In this document: positions 48,321 through 57,654 of the stretch, piece after piece
Position numbering within the stretch: the first letter of the stretch is position 1
Layout: each line of letters opens with the position of its first letter
DNA from: Pseudomonas protegens
GTDB lineage: Bacteria > Pseudomonadota > Gammaproteobacteria > Pseudomonadales > Pseudomonadaceae
NCBI RefSeq assembly: GCF_013407925.2
Contig: NZ_CP060201.1
Location: forward strand, 4,821,001-4,885,000
Direction of reading: 5' to 3'
Length of the DNA: 64,000 nucleotides
Notes under the pieces: model-generated
The model's input: only the letters and a program-made list of their open reading frames with translations
What the model was told of the DNA's origin: nothing
Database searches by the model: none
Translations under genes and position numbers: made by a program

Positions 48321-49618
48321 GAAACCTTCTTCGAGGAATGCTTGTCGTTATTTGCTGTATGGCAGGGATAGCGGCAGCGGATGAAAAAAACATTCTGGTC
48401 ACCAGTGGCAGTGACCGGGCAACTCCCATCGCGGTAGTGCCGTTCGGTTGGCAAGGCGGCAGCGTGCTGCCGGACGACATGGCGCAGATCATCGGTGATG
48501 ACCTGCGCAACTCGGGTTACTACGCACCTATCCCCAAGCAGAACATGATCAGCCTGCCGACCCAGGCCAGTGAAGTCATTTTCCGCGACTGGAAAGCCCT
48601 GGGTGCCCAGTACGTGATGGTCGGCAGCATTGTTCCGGCGGGCGGTCGCCTGCAGGTGCAATACGCCCTGTTCAACGTCGCCACCGAGCAGCAAGTGCTG
48701 ACCGGCAGCGTGTCGGGCAGCGTTGATCAACTGCGGGACATGTCGCACTACATTTCCGACCAGTCCTTTGAAAAGCTCACCGGTATCAAGGGCGCGTTCT
48801 CGACTCGCCTGTTGTACGTGACGGCCGAGCGTTTCTCGGTGAACAACACCCGTTACACCCTGCAGCGTTCGGACTACGACGGTGCGCGTGCAGTTACCCT
48901 GCTGCAGTCCCGCGAGCCGATCCTGTCGCCGCGTTTTGCACCCGATGGCAAGCGCATCGCCTATGTGTCGTTCGAGCAGAAGCGTCCGCGGATCTTCGTG
49001 CAACACATCGACACGGGTCGTCGTGAGCAGATCACCAACTTCGAAGGCCTGAACGGCGCTCCTGCCTGGTCGCCGGATGGCACCCGCCTGGCCTTCGTGC
49101 TGTCCAAGGATGGCAATCCGGATATCTATGTGATGAACATGGCGTCCCGGCAGATCAGTCGTGTCACCAGTGGCCCGGGTATCAACACCGAGCCGTTCTG
49201 GGGCAAGGATGGTTCCACCATCTATTTCACTTCCGACCGTGGCGGCAAGCCGCAGGTTTATAAAAGCAACATCAATGGTGGTGGCGCTGAGCGTGTGACC
49301 TTTATTGGTAACTACAACGCCAACCCGAAACTTTCTGCTGACGAAAAGACCCTGGTAATGATTCACCGCCAGGATGGTTTCACCAACTTCCGGGTAGCGG
49401 CTCAGGATTTGCAGCGCGGTAGCGTAAAAATCCTTACAGACACCAACCTAGATGAGTCAGCTACTGTTGCGCCCAACGGCACCATGGTAATCTACGCCAC
49501 CCGCCAGCAGGGCCGGGGAGTCTTGATGCTCGTGTCCATTAATGGACGTGTGAGGCTCCCGCTTCCTACCGCTCAAGGCGAAGTCAGAGAACCGTCCTGG
49601 TCCCCTTACCTGAACTGA
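48317..49618 (+). CDS. tolB: TolB beta-propeller
   Basis: Periplasmic protein of 433 residues. The signal peptide [21 protein letters not shown] ends near residue 21. An N-terminal alpha/beta domain precedes a six-bladed propeller with repeated [20 protein letters not shown] and [19 protein letters not shown] blades. It binds Pal and TolA to couple the envelope layers at division. Its ATG overlaps the tolA stop by 4 bases. Confidence 0.95.
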   Translation: MRNLLRGMLVVICCMAGIAAADEKNILVTSGSDRATPIAVVPFGWQGGSVLPDDMAQIIGDDLRNSGYYAPIPKQNMISLPTQASEVIFRDWKALGAQYVMVGSIVPAGGRLQVQYALFNVATEQQVLTGSVSGSVDQLRDMSHYISDQSFEKLTGIKGAFSTRLLYVTAERFSVNNTRYTLQRSDYDGARAVTLLQSREPILSPRFAPDGKRIAYVSFEQKRPRIFVQHIDTGRREQITNFEGLNGAPAWSPDGTRLAFVLSKDGNPDIYVMNMASRQISRVTSGPGINTEPFWGKDGSTIYFTSDRGGKPQVYKSNINGGGAERVTFIGNYNANPKLSADEKTLVMIHRQDGFTNFRVAAQDLQRGSVKILTDTNLDESATVAPNGTMVIYATRQQGRGVLMLVSINGRVRLPLPTAQGEVREPSWSPYLN

Positions 49619-49671
49619 CGCGGCGCTACAAAGTTTCACTTAACACACTGGGGTTCATTAGGAGTTTCACG

Positions 49672-50169
49672 ATGGAAATGTTGAAGTTTGGTAAGTTTGC
49701 TGCGCTGGCTCTGGCCATGGCCGTAGCTGTAGGTTGCTCCTCCAAAGGTGGCGACAACGCCGGCGAAGGCGCTGTTGATCCAAACGCTGGTTACGGCGCT
49801 AACACTGGTGCTGTTGATGGCTCCCTGAGCGAAGAAGCTGCTCTGCGCGCAATCACCACCTTCTACTTCGAATACGACAGCTCGGACCTGAAGCCAGAAG
49901 CCATGCGCGCTCTGGACGTTCACGCCAAAGACCTGAAAGCAAACGGCGCTCGCGTTGTTCTGGAAGGCAACACCGACGAACGTGGTACTCGTGAGTACAA
50001 CATGGCACTGGGCGAGCGTCGTGCGAAAGCCGTTCAGCGCTACCTGGTTCTGCAGGGCGTTTCCCCAGCTCAGCTGGAGCTGGTTTCCTACGGTAAAGAG
50101 CGTCCAGTTGCTACTGGCCACGACGAGCAGTCCTGGGCTCAAAACCGTCGCGTCGAACTGCGTAAGTAA
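49672..50169 (+). CDS. pal: Pal, peptidoglycan-associated lipoprotein
   Basis: 165-residue outer-membrane lipoprotein. Lipobox VAVGC with Cys22. The OmpA-like domain (about 65-165) carries [15 protein letters not shown] and the peptidoglycan-binding [19 protein letters not shown]. Good ribosome site AGGAG. It follows tolB by 53 bases, completing tol-pal. Confidence 0.96.
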   Translation: MEMLKFGKFAALALAMAVAVGCSSKGGDNAGEGAVDPNAGYGANTGAVDGSLSEEAALRAITTFYFEYDSSDLKPEAMRALDVHAKDLKANGARVVLEGNTDERGTREYNMALGERRAKAVQRYLVLQGVSPAQLELVSYGKERPVATGHDEQSWAQNRRVELRK

Positions 50170-50175
50170 TTCGTC

Positions 50176-51000
50176 ATGCGAACGTGCCGTCGTGCTGTAA
50201 CTATTTTGGCTCTCAGTCTCACGCCGCTTGCGGCGTGGTCTGCGGTTCCTGTGGTCGATAACAACTCCGGCTATAACAATAGCGGGAGCAGTTATCCGCC
50301 AGCGGGTTATGGCACGAACGGCGCCTATGCCGGGGGAGGGGTTTCGACCCCTGTCTCGGCACAGGGCGAGCTGTTCCAGCAACTGCAGCAAATGCAGGAG
50401 CAGATTGCACGCCAACAGGGTGTGATCGAAGTTCTGCAAAATGATGTAGCGCGCATGAAGCAAGAAAGCCTGGAGCGATACCAGGATCTTGATCGGCGCA
50501 TAGGAAGCGGTGTTGCACCTGCCGCGACTCCTGAGAATTCTTCTGCCGGTGGCGATAGCAATGCCGCCGGAGCCGCAGCCGGCGCTGCTGCCCAGGCCCC
50601 AGCCGCCAGCAGCGAACCCGGTGATCCGGCCAAGGAAAAGCTCTATTACGATGCTGCCTTCGACCTGATCAAAGCCAAGGATTTCGACAAGGCCAGCCAG
50701 GCTTTCTCGGCATTCCTGCGCAAGTACCCCAACAGCCAGTACGCTGGCAACGCCCAGTACTGGCTGGGTGAAGTGAACCTGGCCAAGGGCGATCTGCAAG
50801 GTGCCGGCCAGGCATTTGCCAAGGTTTCCCAGCTGTATCCCAAGCACGCCAAGGTGCCGGATTCGTTGTACAAGCTGGCTGATGTGGAGCGCCGCCTGGG
50901 TCATACCGACCGGGTCAAAGGCATTCTGCAGCAGGTGGTCGCCCAATATCCGGGTACTTCCGCCGCTCAGTTGGCACAACGGGATCTGCAGCGCATGTAA
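50176..51000 (+). CDS. cpoB: CpoB (YbgF), cell-division coordinator
   Basis: 274 residues. Signal peptide of about 22 residues, an N-terminal coiled coil (LFQQLQQMQEQIARQQGVIEV) that trimerises and meets TolA, and a C-terminal TPR region (AAFDLIKAKDFDKASQAFSAF, then three more repeats). CpoB coordinates Tol energy with PBP1b-driven wall synthesis in E. coli. Separated from pal by 6 bases. A strong terminator follows. Confidence 0.92.
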   Translation: MRTCRRAVTILALSLTPLAAWSAVPVVDNNSGYNNSGSSYPPAGYGTNGAYAGGGVSTPVSAQGELFQQLQQMQEQIARQQGVIEVLQNDVARMKQESLERYQDLDRRIGSGVAPAATPENSSAGGDSNAAGAAAGAAAQAPAASSEPGDPAKEKLYYDAAFDLIKAKDFDKASQAFSAFLRKYPNSQYAGNAQYWLGEVNLAKGDLQGAGQAFAKVSQLYPKHAKVPDSLYKLADVERRLGHTDRVKGILQQVVAQYPGTSAAQLAQRDLQRM

Positions 51001-51019
51001 GCGTGTTGGCAGCCGTTAC

Positions 51020-51048
51020 AAGAAACCCGCGCTTGTCGCGGGTTTTTT
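51020..51048 (+). terminator. Terminator after cpoB
   Basis: AACCCGCG/CGCGGGTT stem around CTTGT with a TTTTT tail. Ends the tol-pal transcript before queE. Confidence 0.85.
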
Positions 51049-51165
51049 CGTTAGAATTCACCCCCTTTTTTGAAACACGCTTCCTGGGATCTGCGCGATG
51101 GCGGGGTTCCTGGAAGTGCCTGACGGAGGCGGACAGCCTGTTTAGCTGTTACGCCCGTGGCGACT

Positions 51166-51813
51166 ATGCAAGACACATTGAGAATTACCGAAGTTTTCTA
51201 CTCGTTGCAGGGGGAAACTCGGACTGCCGGGCTGCCCACGGTTTTCGTGCGCCTGACCGGATGTCCGTTGCGTTGCCAATACTGCGACAGCGCCTACGCC
51301 TTCAGCGGCGGCACCCAGCGTACCCTCGACAGCCTGCTGGAGCAGGTTGCCGGTTTCCGTCCGCGTTATGTCTGTGTCACCGGCGGCGAGCCGTTGGCGC
51401 AACCTAATGCCATTCCCTTGCTCAAGCAGTTGTGCGATGCCGGCTATGAAGTCTCGCTGGAGACCAGTGGCGCGCTGGATATTTCCGAAGTCGATCAGCG
51501 CGTCAGCCGGGTTCTTGACCTCAAGACCCCGGGTTCCAAGGAAGCGCATCGCAATCGCTACGAGAACATCGAACTGCTGACCGCCAACGATCAGGTCAAG
51601 TTTGTCATCTGTTCCCGTGAGGACTACGACTGGGCGGTGTCCAAACTGATCCAGTACGGCCTTGAGCGGCGTGCGGGCGAAGTCTTGTTCTCGCCCAGCC
51701 ACCATGATCTCAGCGCACGGGATCTGGCTGACTGGATCGTGGCTGACAACCTGCCGGTGCGACTGCAACTGCAGCTGCATAAATACCTTTGGAATGATGA
51801 GCCGGGGCGCTGA
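51166..51813 (+). CDS. queE: 7-carboxy-7-deazaguanine synthase QueE
   Basis: Radical SAM enzyme of queuosine synthesis, 215 residues. The cluster motif [14 protein letters not shown] has the CX3CX2C pattern, and [14 protein letters not shown] is the SAM-binding glutamate/glycine region. [12 protein letters not shown] and [13 protein letters not shown] follow the QueE pattern. I start at ATG 51166 ([18 protein letters not shown]); a GTG three codons upstream is also in frame. It adjoins queC by 1 base. Confidence 0.93.
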   Translation: MQDTLRITEVFYSLQGETRTAGLPTVFVRLTGCPLRCQYCDSAYAFSGGTQRTLDSLLEQVAGFRPRYVCVTGGEPLAQPNAIPLLKQLCDAGYEVSLETSGALDISEVDQRVSRVLDLKTPGSKEAHRNRYENIELLTANDQVKFVICSREDYDWAVSKLIQYGLERRAGEVLFSPSHHDLSARDLADWIVADNLPVRLQLQLHKYLWNDEPGR

Positions 51814-51814
51814 A

Positions 51815-52516
51815 ATGACTGAGCAAGTACAGAACCAATCTTCGACCGAGAAACGTGCAGTGATCCTGCTCTCCGGTGGACTGGACTCGGCCACCGTAGT
51901 GGCCATGGCCCGCGCCGAAGGCTACCGTTGCTACACCATGAGCTTCGATTATGGCCAACGCCATCGCGCCGAATTGCACGCTGCCGAGCGCGTGGCGCGG
52001 GACCTGGGCGTGGTGGAGCACAAGGTGATCGGCCTGAATCTCAATGGCATTGGCGGATCGGCCCTGACCGACAGCTCCATCGATGTGCCGGAAGCGCCCG
52101 GTGAGGGAATTCCGGTGACCTATGTGCCGGCACGCAACACCGTGTTTCTGTCCTTGGCCCTGGGCTGGGCGGAAGTTCTGCAAGCGCGCGATATCTTCAT
52201 CGGCGTCAATGCAGTGGATTATTCCGGTTACCCGGATTGCCGTCCCGAGTTCGTCGCAGCCTTCGAGCGCATGGCCAACCTGGCCACCAAGGCCGGTATC
52301 GAAGGGCAGGGCTTCCGTATCCAGGCACCCCTGCAGAACCTCAGCAAGGCTGAAATCATCAAGGCCGGTGTGGGTTTGGGCGTCGATTATGGCCTGACCG
52401 TTTCCTGCTATCAGGCGGACGACAATGGCCGTGCATGTGGCAAATGCGACAGCTGCCGCCTGCGCGCAGAAGGTTTCGACGCGGCCGGTGTCAGCGATCC
52501 AACCGTTTATTTTTGA
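51815..52516 (+). CDS. queC: 7-cyano-7-deazaguanine synthase QueC
   Basis: ATP-dependent conversion of the carboxylate to the nitrile preQ0. 233 residues. PP-loop SGGLDSATV near residue 20, [11 protein letters not shown], and the C-terminal zinc site [14 protein letters not shown]. Its ATG at 51815 follows the queE stop. QueD and QueF are not in the window. Confidence 0.94.
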   Translation: MTEQVQNQSSTEKRAVILLSGGLDSATVVAMARAEGYRCYTMSFDYGQRHRAELHAAERVARDLGVVEHKVIGLNLNGIGGSALTDSSIDVPEAPGEGIPVTYVPARNTVFLSLALGWAEVLQARDIFIGVNAVDYSGYPDCRPEFVAAFERMANLATKAGIEGQGFRIQAPLQNLSKAEIIKAGVGLGVDYGLTVSCYQADDNGRACGKCDSCRLRAEGFDAAGVSDPTVYF

Positions 52517-52534
52517 TTTTTTTCATTTAGGGTG

Positions 52535-52562
52535 TTGAATTCCCGTTAGAAATCAGTATTAT
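52535..52562 (+). promoter_or_regulatory. Promoter of tRNA-Lys
   Basis: TTGAAT (52535-52540), 16 bases, TATTAT (52557-52562), ending 17 bases before the tRNA. A GCGCCACCACA discriminator-like stretch follows. Confidence 0.75.
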
Positions 52563-52579
52563 ACGCGCCACCACACAGC

Positions 52580-52655
52580 GGGTCGTTAGCTCAGTTGGTA
52601 GAGCAGTTGGCTTTTAACCAATTGGTCGTAGGTTCGAATCCCACACGACCCACCA
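52580..52655 (+). tRNA. tRNA-Lys (anticodon UUU)
   Basis: 76 bases with encoded CCA. The acceptor stem GGGTCGT/ACGACCC, D-loop AGCTCAGTTGGTAGAGC, anticodon loop CTTTTAA with TTT, and T-loop GGTTCGAATCC are all canonical. PAO1 also has a lysine tRNA just after queC. Confidence 0.98.
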
Positions 52656-52681
52656 TATTTTTGGCGGTTTAGAAAATCCGG

Positions 52682-52720
52682 AAGGCCCACGAAAGTGAGG
52701 ATTTCCGGGTTTTTTTTGCC
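52682..52720 (+). terminator. Terminator downstream of tRNA-Lys
   Basis: CCGGAAG pairs imperfectly with TTTCCGG around an A/G-rich loop and is followed by eight T. It ends the tRNA transcript. Confidence 0.65.
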
Positions 52721-52924
52721 TGCAATAAACCCGGATGTGGGGCATCAAAGTTCGATGCGCTCAGGAAGGCTATCAATGACTTGCGACAACTGCTCGTCTT
52801 GCGGTTTGTCCTGAGGCAGCGGTGTGCGGCGTGCCTGGCGGTATTCCCCGCGCCGAAGTGCTCAACCACTTGGCGTGGCGAACAATGGCCGCCGAGCTTC
52901 AGGCGCGCCGTTGACAGTAACGGC

Positions 52925-53182
52925 TTATTTTCCTTTGCCCGAGTATTCCTTGTAGTACTCGGGGATCGCGTGTTTGTAGCTCTCCATCCAGCGCTGCAGG
53001 CTCAACTCCCGTTCGCCGGGGGATGCCGGTTGCGGAGTGCGCGACGCTACCTGATTGCGGCTCTGCAGTTGCAACCAGACTTCGGTGACCTGCTGCTGCG
53101 GGGAGGATGGACCGGGTTCGATGGCCTGCGCCGCGAGGGGAAGCAGCAAGAGGCCCAGGCAACTGAGCATGGTGTGTTTCAT
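52925..53182 (-). CDS. Small secreted DUF3613-like protein of the Tad cluster
   Basis: 85 residues with a signal peptide (MKHTMLSCLGLLLLPLAAQAI). The mature part (QQQVTEVWLQLQSRNQVAS, then RELSLQRWMESYKHAIPEYYKEY) matches my recollection of DUF3613, a family found next to tadD. The ATG at 53182 has GAGG 6 bases upstream, right after the tadD stop. No function is known. Confidence 0.65.
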   Translation of the reverse strand: MKHTMLSCLGLLLLPLAAQAIEPGPSSPQQQVTEVWLQLQSRNQVASRTPQPASPGERELSLQRWMESYKHAIPEYYKEYSGKGK

Positions 53183-53184
53183 CA

Positions 53185-53910
53185 CTACCTCTGCGTTGTC
53201 GAGGGGATGGCTTCGGGTTGTGCCGGATCGCCGGCGCTTGCTACCCGATCATTGGGCGCCGTGGTTCCGAGTTTTTCTGCGCGGGCCTTGGCTTCGGTGA
53301 CTTGCCCCGGGCTCAGGCCGACGCGGCTGACCACTTCCGAGGCTTGTTTCCAGTTCCCTTGATAGATCAGCAAGGTCACCAGATTGAGGGCCGGCAATTG
53401 ACCCGACGGCTTGAGCTCCATGGCGGTGATGAACTCGAAACGGGCTTCTTTCAGGCGCCGTTGATTGAGGTAGACCACGCCTAGATCGTTGCGGATTTTC
53501 TCGTCGGTGGGCGATAGCCGGGCTGCACGTTGCAGATGCACCAGAGCCTGCAGGTTATCGCTGCGCTCTGCGGCCAGTTGCCCCAGGCCCTGCTCGCCTT
53601 CGGCGGCCAGGCAACCACCGAGCAGGCTGCGGTACAGCGGGTCGGCCTCGCCTTGACCCAGCAGGCGGTAGATCTTGGCCTTGCGCAGGCGCACTGCCGG
53701 AAGGTCATCCGGCAGGCGTTGCAAATTGGCCAGGCCAGCGTGCAGTTTGCCGCTGTTGATCATTTGGTCTGCCAGGCTGAGTGACAACTCCTGGTCGGAG
53801 TTGATCTTGGCGCAGTCTTGCGGAGCGCTCAGCGACGACCAGGATGCGTCTCCAGGTGATGCGCAGCCACTGAGCATCGCCAGCCCTATCGCCACCATCA
53901 TGGTTTTCAT
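53185..53910 (-). CDS. tadD: TadD-like TPR lipoprotein
   Basis: 241 residues. Lipoprotein signal ending in a LSGC box (MKTMMVAIGLAMLSGCASPG), then an all-helical TPR region in which DNLQALVHLQRAARLSPTDEKIRNDLGVVYLNQRRLKEARFEF is the clearest repeat (positions roughly 130-175). In Tad/Flp systems TadD helps secretin assembly. I start at ATG 53910 because it restores the lipobox; the frame continues to 54021 and overlaps the secretin stop by ATGA, so an extended form is possible. Most other tad genes are missing here. Confidence 0.75.
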   Translation of the reverse strand: MKTMMVAIGLAMLSGCASPGDASWSSLSAPQDCAKINSDQELSLSLADQMINSGKLHAGLANLQRLPDDLPAVRLRKAKIYRLLGQGEADPLYRSLLGGCLAAEGEQGLGQLAAERSDNLQALVHLQRAARLSPTDEKIRNDLGVVYLNQRRLKEARFEFITAMELKPSGQLPALNLVTLLIYQGNWKQASEVVSRVGLSPGQVTEAKARAEKLGTTAPNDRVASAGDPAQPEAIPSTTQR

Positions 53911-54017
53911 TTTCCGTTCCCGTAATGCGCGCGATGCTCGGGTCATGACCCCCAGGCACGGCCTGTCGAGGTTCTGATTGCTCAGTTTCATCACCAGAGA
54001 GGAGCCAAGGTGCTGGT

Positions 54018-55259
54018 TCATTGCGATAGTCCACTGCGCTGATCAAAGTCGCCGTCTTCCAGGAAGTACATGCGGAACCAGTTCGGATCGTAATTGCGCA
54101 ACGGTTCACCTGGCAGCGAAGGCAACTGAGCGTTGGCGGCCAGTGGTTGCACCAGATGGGGGGTGACCACCATCAGCAGTTCCTTCTCCTCACGCTTTAT
54201 CGAGGAGTCGCGAAAAAACGCGCCGATGATGGGAATGTTGCCCAGGCCCGGCAACTTGCTCACGCTGGAGCTGTTGTTGGTGCTGATCAGGCCGCTGATC
54301 ACGAAGCTCTCGCCGTCAGCCAGGGAAATGCTGGTGTCGGTTCGCCGAACAATCAGCGCCGGTACTCGGGTACTGGAGATTGTCACTCCGTTGTTGTAAT
54401 CGAGTTCGCTGACTTCCGGCGCCACTTTCAGGGTGATGCGGTTGTTGCTGATGACCGTGGGGGTCAGGGTCAGGCGGATACCGAATTCCTTGTATTCGAT
54501 GGAAATGTTGTCGCTGCCAGAGCTCGGCACCGGGATCGGCACCTCGCCACCGGCGAGGAAGCTCGCACTCTGCCCGCTCAGGGCCACCAGGCTGGGACGT
54601 GCCAGGGTATAGGCGAAGCCGCTGCCTTCAAGTGCATTGATCATCCCCAGCACATTGCCGCCGCCAAAGCCGATATTGAAGCTGCCGTTATCCAGTGGGA
54701 TGCGGGGCGCCAGGCTACCGATCTGCCCGGGTGTCACGGTGACGCCGGGAACGGATCCGGGCGAGCCAAACAGAAAGTTGCCGCTCTTGCCGAAGATCGA
54801 GGTGCTGGCTTCCTTCAGCTTGGTACGGCTGACCTCGACAAAGCGGATGTCGGTCTGCACCTGGCTGGGCAGCAGGGGGCTTTCAGAGGAGGGGGCCAGC
54901 GAACCCGCCAGCGACTGGGCGGCTTTGCCCTGGACGAAGACCATGCTTTGCCGCGGTGAGCTGGAACAGGCGCTCCAGACCATCAGGCTGGTGGCGCCGG
55001 GCGCCATGCCGGTCAGCAGGTAGGAGTCATTGCCATTGACGTGTACATCGACGATTTTCGGATCACCCACTGCCAGTCGGGTGATGGCCACGGAAGAGTG
55101 TATGGCGGTCTGCATGCCCTCGCCGACCTCAAGCACTGCCGGTAATGGTTCCAGCCCTGCACAATTGTTCGCTGCTGCCAGGGTCACTCCTGTAGGTAAA
55201 CCGGCAAAAATGAGTGTCCATGTCACTCGCCTGAGTATCTGCAAGTAGTCACTGTTCAT
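54018..55259 (-). CDS. rcpA: Tad/Flp pilus secretin (RcpA/CpaC type)
   Basis: 413 residues. A signal peptide, then an N-terminal periplasmic BON-like/N0 domain (MQTAIHSSVAITRLAVGDPKIVD), then a complete secretin domain: VVALSGQSASFLAGGEVPIPV-type region, GIRLTLTPTVISNNRITLKVAPEVSELD, and LPGLGNIPIIGAFFRD with the terminal LLMVVTPHLVQPL. It would form the outer-membrane gate for a Tad pilus. Immediately downstream comes tadD, without tadZ, tadA, tadB or tadC, so it is probably a remnant. The start is ATG 55259. Confidence 0.82.
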   Translation of the reverse strand: MNSDYLQILRRVTWTLIFAGLPTGVTLAAANNCAGLEPLPAVLEVGEGMQTAIHSSVAITRLAVGDPKIVDVHVNGNDSYLLTGMAPGATSLMVWSACSSSPRQSMVFVQGKAAQSLAGSLAPSSESPLLPSQVQTDIRFVEVSRTKLKEASTSIFGKSGNFLFGSPGSVPGVTVTPGQIGSLAPRIPLDNGSFNIGFGGGNVLGMINALEGSGFAYTLARPSLVALSGQSASFLAGGEVPIPVPSSGSDNISIEYKEFGIRLTLTPTVISNNRITLKVAPEVSELDYNNGVTISSTRVPALIVRRTDTSISLADGESFVISGLISTNNSSSVSKLPGLGNIPIIGAFFRDSSIKREEKELLMVVTPHLVQPLAANAQLPSLPGEPLRNYDPNWFRMYFLEDGDFDQRSGLSQ

Positions 55260-55630
55260 TTACTGCTTCCTTGATTGGCTGGGAGAGTCAGCCGGGACAG
55301 TCGGGCGCCACGAATCATTCGTCAGAGCATTCTGAAATAGGCTTTTCCTTGCTGATCCCAGATAACTGCATCGTTATCTGACGTTAGCGTAGAAAGTCCA
55401 AAATGCTATTAAATGCAAAAAAACTGTCCATCATCCGCCCCCCGCAACCCCTTGTAGAAAGGGGCCTCGCTGTAGCCAGCAGCAACTCTGGGAATGGCTT
55501 TGGAGAGGTGTTTCAGGAGCCCGGCATCCAGATCTGACTGGCCATTTGGGGGCCGCTCAGTTTCAGCTAAGTTTTCCCTCGTAACCTCTGCCCCCGCGCC
55601 AATTCAGGCGACGTTAGGGAGAGGTCCTAG
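55260..55630. promoter_or_regulatory. Divergent region between the secretin and DUF347 genes
   Basis: 371 bases without a gene. Its striking element is a perfect palindrome CAGATAAC-N6-GTTATCTG (55359-55380), about 100 bases upstream of the secretin start. An A-rich AT tract (55385-55425) follows, then a CCCCTT/AAGGGG hairpin (55449-55466). GGGAGAGG precedes the DUF347 start. Confidence 0.55.
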
Positions 55631-56398
55631 ATGAAGCCATTGAGCCCGGCCAATTGGCTGAACAAAGTGCCCGAAGTGACGCTGTCCTTCTGGGTGATCA
55701 AGATCATGTCCACCACGGTCGGGGAAACCTGTGCCGATTACCTGGCTGTCGATGCCGGCCTGGGGCAGGGGGTGACCAGCATCGGCATGGCGCTGCTGTT
55801 GGCGCTGGCGTTGTTCGCGCAGTTGCGTACCCGGGCCTACACGCCCTGGATCTACTGGTTGAGCGTGGTGCTGGTGAGCATCGTCGGCACCCAGGTCACC
55901 GATGTGCTGACCGATCAGTTGGGCGTCAGTCTGTATCTCAGCACGGCACTGTTTGCCTTGCTGTTGGCGATCAACCTGGCTGTCTGGTATGGCGTTGAAC
56001 GCAGTCTTTCGATCCGACAGATCGTGACTCCCCGGCGTGAATTGTTCTACTGGGCGACAGTGCTGTGCACCTTTGCCCTGGGGACCGCCGCCGGTGATCT
56101 GGCCACCGAGGCGCTGGGATTGGGGTTCACCTTGGGAGTGGTGATCTTTGCCGTACTGATCTGCGTGGCCTTTGCCGCCTGGCGATTGGGGGGCAACGCG
56201 GTACTGACCTTCTGGATCGCCTACATCCTCACGCGCCCTTTCGGCGCCTCCTTGGGCGACCTTCTGACTCAGGCCAAGACCTACGGCGGCCTTGGCCTGG
56301 GGGCGACCTGGACCAGCGGGATCTTCCTGTGCGTGATTTTCCTGCTGGTGACGGCTGCGCAGATCAGCGTGGCTGGTCGCCAGCGTGTTACCGAGTGA
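55631..56398 (+). CDS. DUF347 (COG4705) fourfold-repeat membrane protein
   Basis: 255 residues, nearly all hydrophobic, with about eight transmembrane helices. It consists of four copies of a roughly 55-residue unit. Each has an aromatic-Trp pair, Gly ten residues after the Trp and Asp fifteen after: W21/G31/D36, W76/G86/D91, W141/G151/D156, W195/G205/D210. This is the DUF347 repeat, whose function is not established. It leads into a lipoprotein gene and a two-component pair on the same strand. Confidence 0.88.
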   Translation: MKPLSPANWLNKVPEVTLSFWVIKIMSTTVGETCADYLAVDAGLGQGVTSIGMALLLALALFAQLRTRAYTPWIYWLSVVLVSIVGTQVTDVLTDQLGVSLYLSTALFALLLAINLAVWYGVERSLSIRQIVTPRRELFYWATVLCTFALGTAAGDLATEALGLGFTLGVVIFAVLICVAFAAWRLGGNAVLTFWIAYILTRPFGASLGDLLTQAKTYGGLGLGATWTSGIFLCVIFLLVTAAQISVAGRQRVTE

Positions 56399-56427
56399 TT
56401 CGCTCATTTTCAATCAAGGAATCAATG

Positions 56428-56862
56428 ATGGCTCATTTCCATTCTGTTACTCGTAAGCTCATGATCCTCTCCGCAATCGTCCTGCTGGGGGGCGCCGCCG
56501 GATGCTCCAAGACTGGCGATGAACCAAAGTCCCCAGCGCCAGCTCAGGTTGTGGCCGGCCAGGGCACGGTATCCAAGCTGGGGGATCTGTCGGCGTTCCA
56601 AGGCATCAGTGCCGAGGTGGCGGCCCTGGTGGACAACAATGATCTGAGCGCGGCCAAGAGCCGGATCAAGGATTTGGAGCTCTCCTGGGATAGCGCCGAA
56701 GCAGGATTGAAACCCCGAGCCGCAGCTGACTGGCACGTGCTGGACAAGGCAATCGATCGCGCACTCGACGCGTTGCGCGCCGGCAGTCCACGGCAAGCCG
56801 ACTGCAAACTGGCCATGGATGAGCTGCTCAAGACGTTCAATTCATTGCAGGGCAAGCAATGA
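56428..56862 (+). CDS. Hypothetical lipoprotein downstream of DUF347
   Basis: 144 residues with a lipobox GAAGC (Cys near residue 26). The mature helical domain has LSAFQGISAEVAALVDNNDL, LELSWDSAEAGLKPRAAADW and a C-terminal MDELLKTFNSLQGK. I do not recognise the family, though similar proteins appear beside DUF347 genes in relatives as far as I recall. The second of two tandem ATG codons (56428) has AAGGA at proper spacing. 29 bases separate it from the DUF347 stop, so cotranscription is likely. Confidence 0.7.
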   Translation: MAHFHSVTRKLMILSAIVLLGGAAGCSKTGDEPKSPAPAQVVAGQGTVSKLGDLSAFQGISAEVAALVDNNDLSAAKSRIKDLELSWDSAEAGLKPRAAADWHVLDKAIDRALDALRAGSPRQADCKLAMDELLKTFNSLQGKQ

Positions 56863-56938
56863 AGCCCGCTGCCGCGAGGTCGGTGCGCCGCTGTGTGTAA
56901 CAGGCTGGGTGATGGCCGATCAAGGTGATTCATGCTGG

Positions 56939-56967
56939 GCGCGGCATCCCTCCGGGGGATGCCGCGC
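56939..56967 (+). terminator. Strong hairpin before the two-component genes
   Basis: GCGCGGCATCCC/GGGATGCCGCGC with a short TCCG-like loop and a mixed TTGATTGATTG tail, about 77 bases after the lipoprotein stop. May end the DUF347 transcript. Confidence 0.5.
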
Positions 56968-56988
56968 TTGATTGATTGTGGAGGTGCT

Positions 56989-57654
56989 ATGCGGATCTTG
57001 CTGGTGGAAGACGATGTCATGATCGGCGAGGCCATTGTCGGAGCGCTCAAGGACGCGGGCCACGCCGCCGATTGGGTGCGCAATGGGGGCAGCGCTCTGG
57101 CCGCCCTGGACACCCAGCATTATGACCAGGTGCTGCTGGATCTCGGGCTGCCGGGCAAGGACGGGCTGCAAGTCCTCGACACCCTGCGCCGCGGCGGTAA
57201 CCCGGTGCCGCTGTTGATCATCACCGCCCGCGACAGCCTGGATGAGCGTTTGCGCGGCCTCGACGGCGGTGCGGATGACTACCTATCCAAGCCCTTTGCC
57301 ATGGCCGAGCTGTTGGCGCGCATGCGTGCGGTGATGCGCCGCAAGGGCGGAAGTGCGGCGCCGCTGTTGAGCAATGGCGTGGTGTCGCTGGACCCGGTCT
57401 CGAAGCAGGCGAGCACCGCGCAGCAGGCCGATGTGCAGCTGTCGAACCGGGAGTTTGCCCTGTTGCAGGCGCTGTTGATCCGGCCCGGGGCGATTCTCTC
57501 GCGCAGTGAGCTCGAGGACCGCATCTACGGTTGGGGCGACGAAGTGGAAAGCAACGCCGTGGAGTTTCTGATCCACGCCTTGCGCCGCAAGCTGGGCAGC
57601 CAGGTGATCAAGAACGTCAGGGGGATGGGATGGATGGTTTCAAAAAGCGTCTGA
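56989..57654 (+). CDS. OmpR-family response regulator
   Basis: 221 residues. Receiver domain 1-115 with phospho-acceptor Asp51 (LLDLGLPGKDG), the acidic pair EDD and Lys of LSKPF. A winged-helix DNA-binding domain follows (LSNREFALLQALLIRPGAILS, then VEFLIHALRRKLG). The sequence resembles the QseB/PmrA/TctD branch. It starts at ATG 56989 after GGAGGTGCT and overlaps the kinase gene by 25 bases. Targets unknown; it may control the adjacent DUF347 operon. Confidence 0.9.
   Translation: MRILLVEDDVMIGEAIVGALKDAGHAADWVRNGGSALAALDTQHYDQVLLDLGLPGKDGLQVLDTLRRGGNPVPLLIITARDSLDERLRGLDGGADDYLSKPFAMAELLARMRAVMRRKGGSAAPLLSNGVVSLDPVSKQASTAQQADVQLSNREFALLQALLIRPGAILSRSELEDRIYGWGDEVESNAVEFLIHALRRKLGSQVIKNVRGMGWMVSKSV

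Noticed and set aside
52740..52915. Possible gene remnant beside tRNA-Lys (minus-strand codons ending DSLPERIEL, and a plus-strand stretch ending AAELQARR)
   Set aside because: Both stretches look helix-like but are under 50 codons with stops just upstream. No integrase or attachment duplication of the tRNA 3' end is visible.
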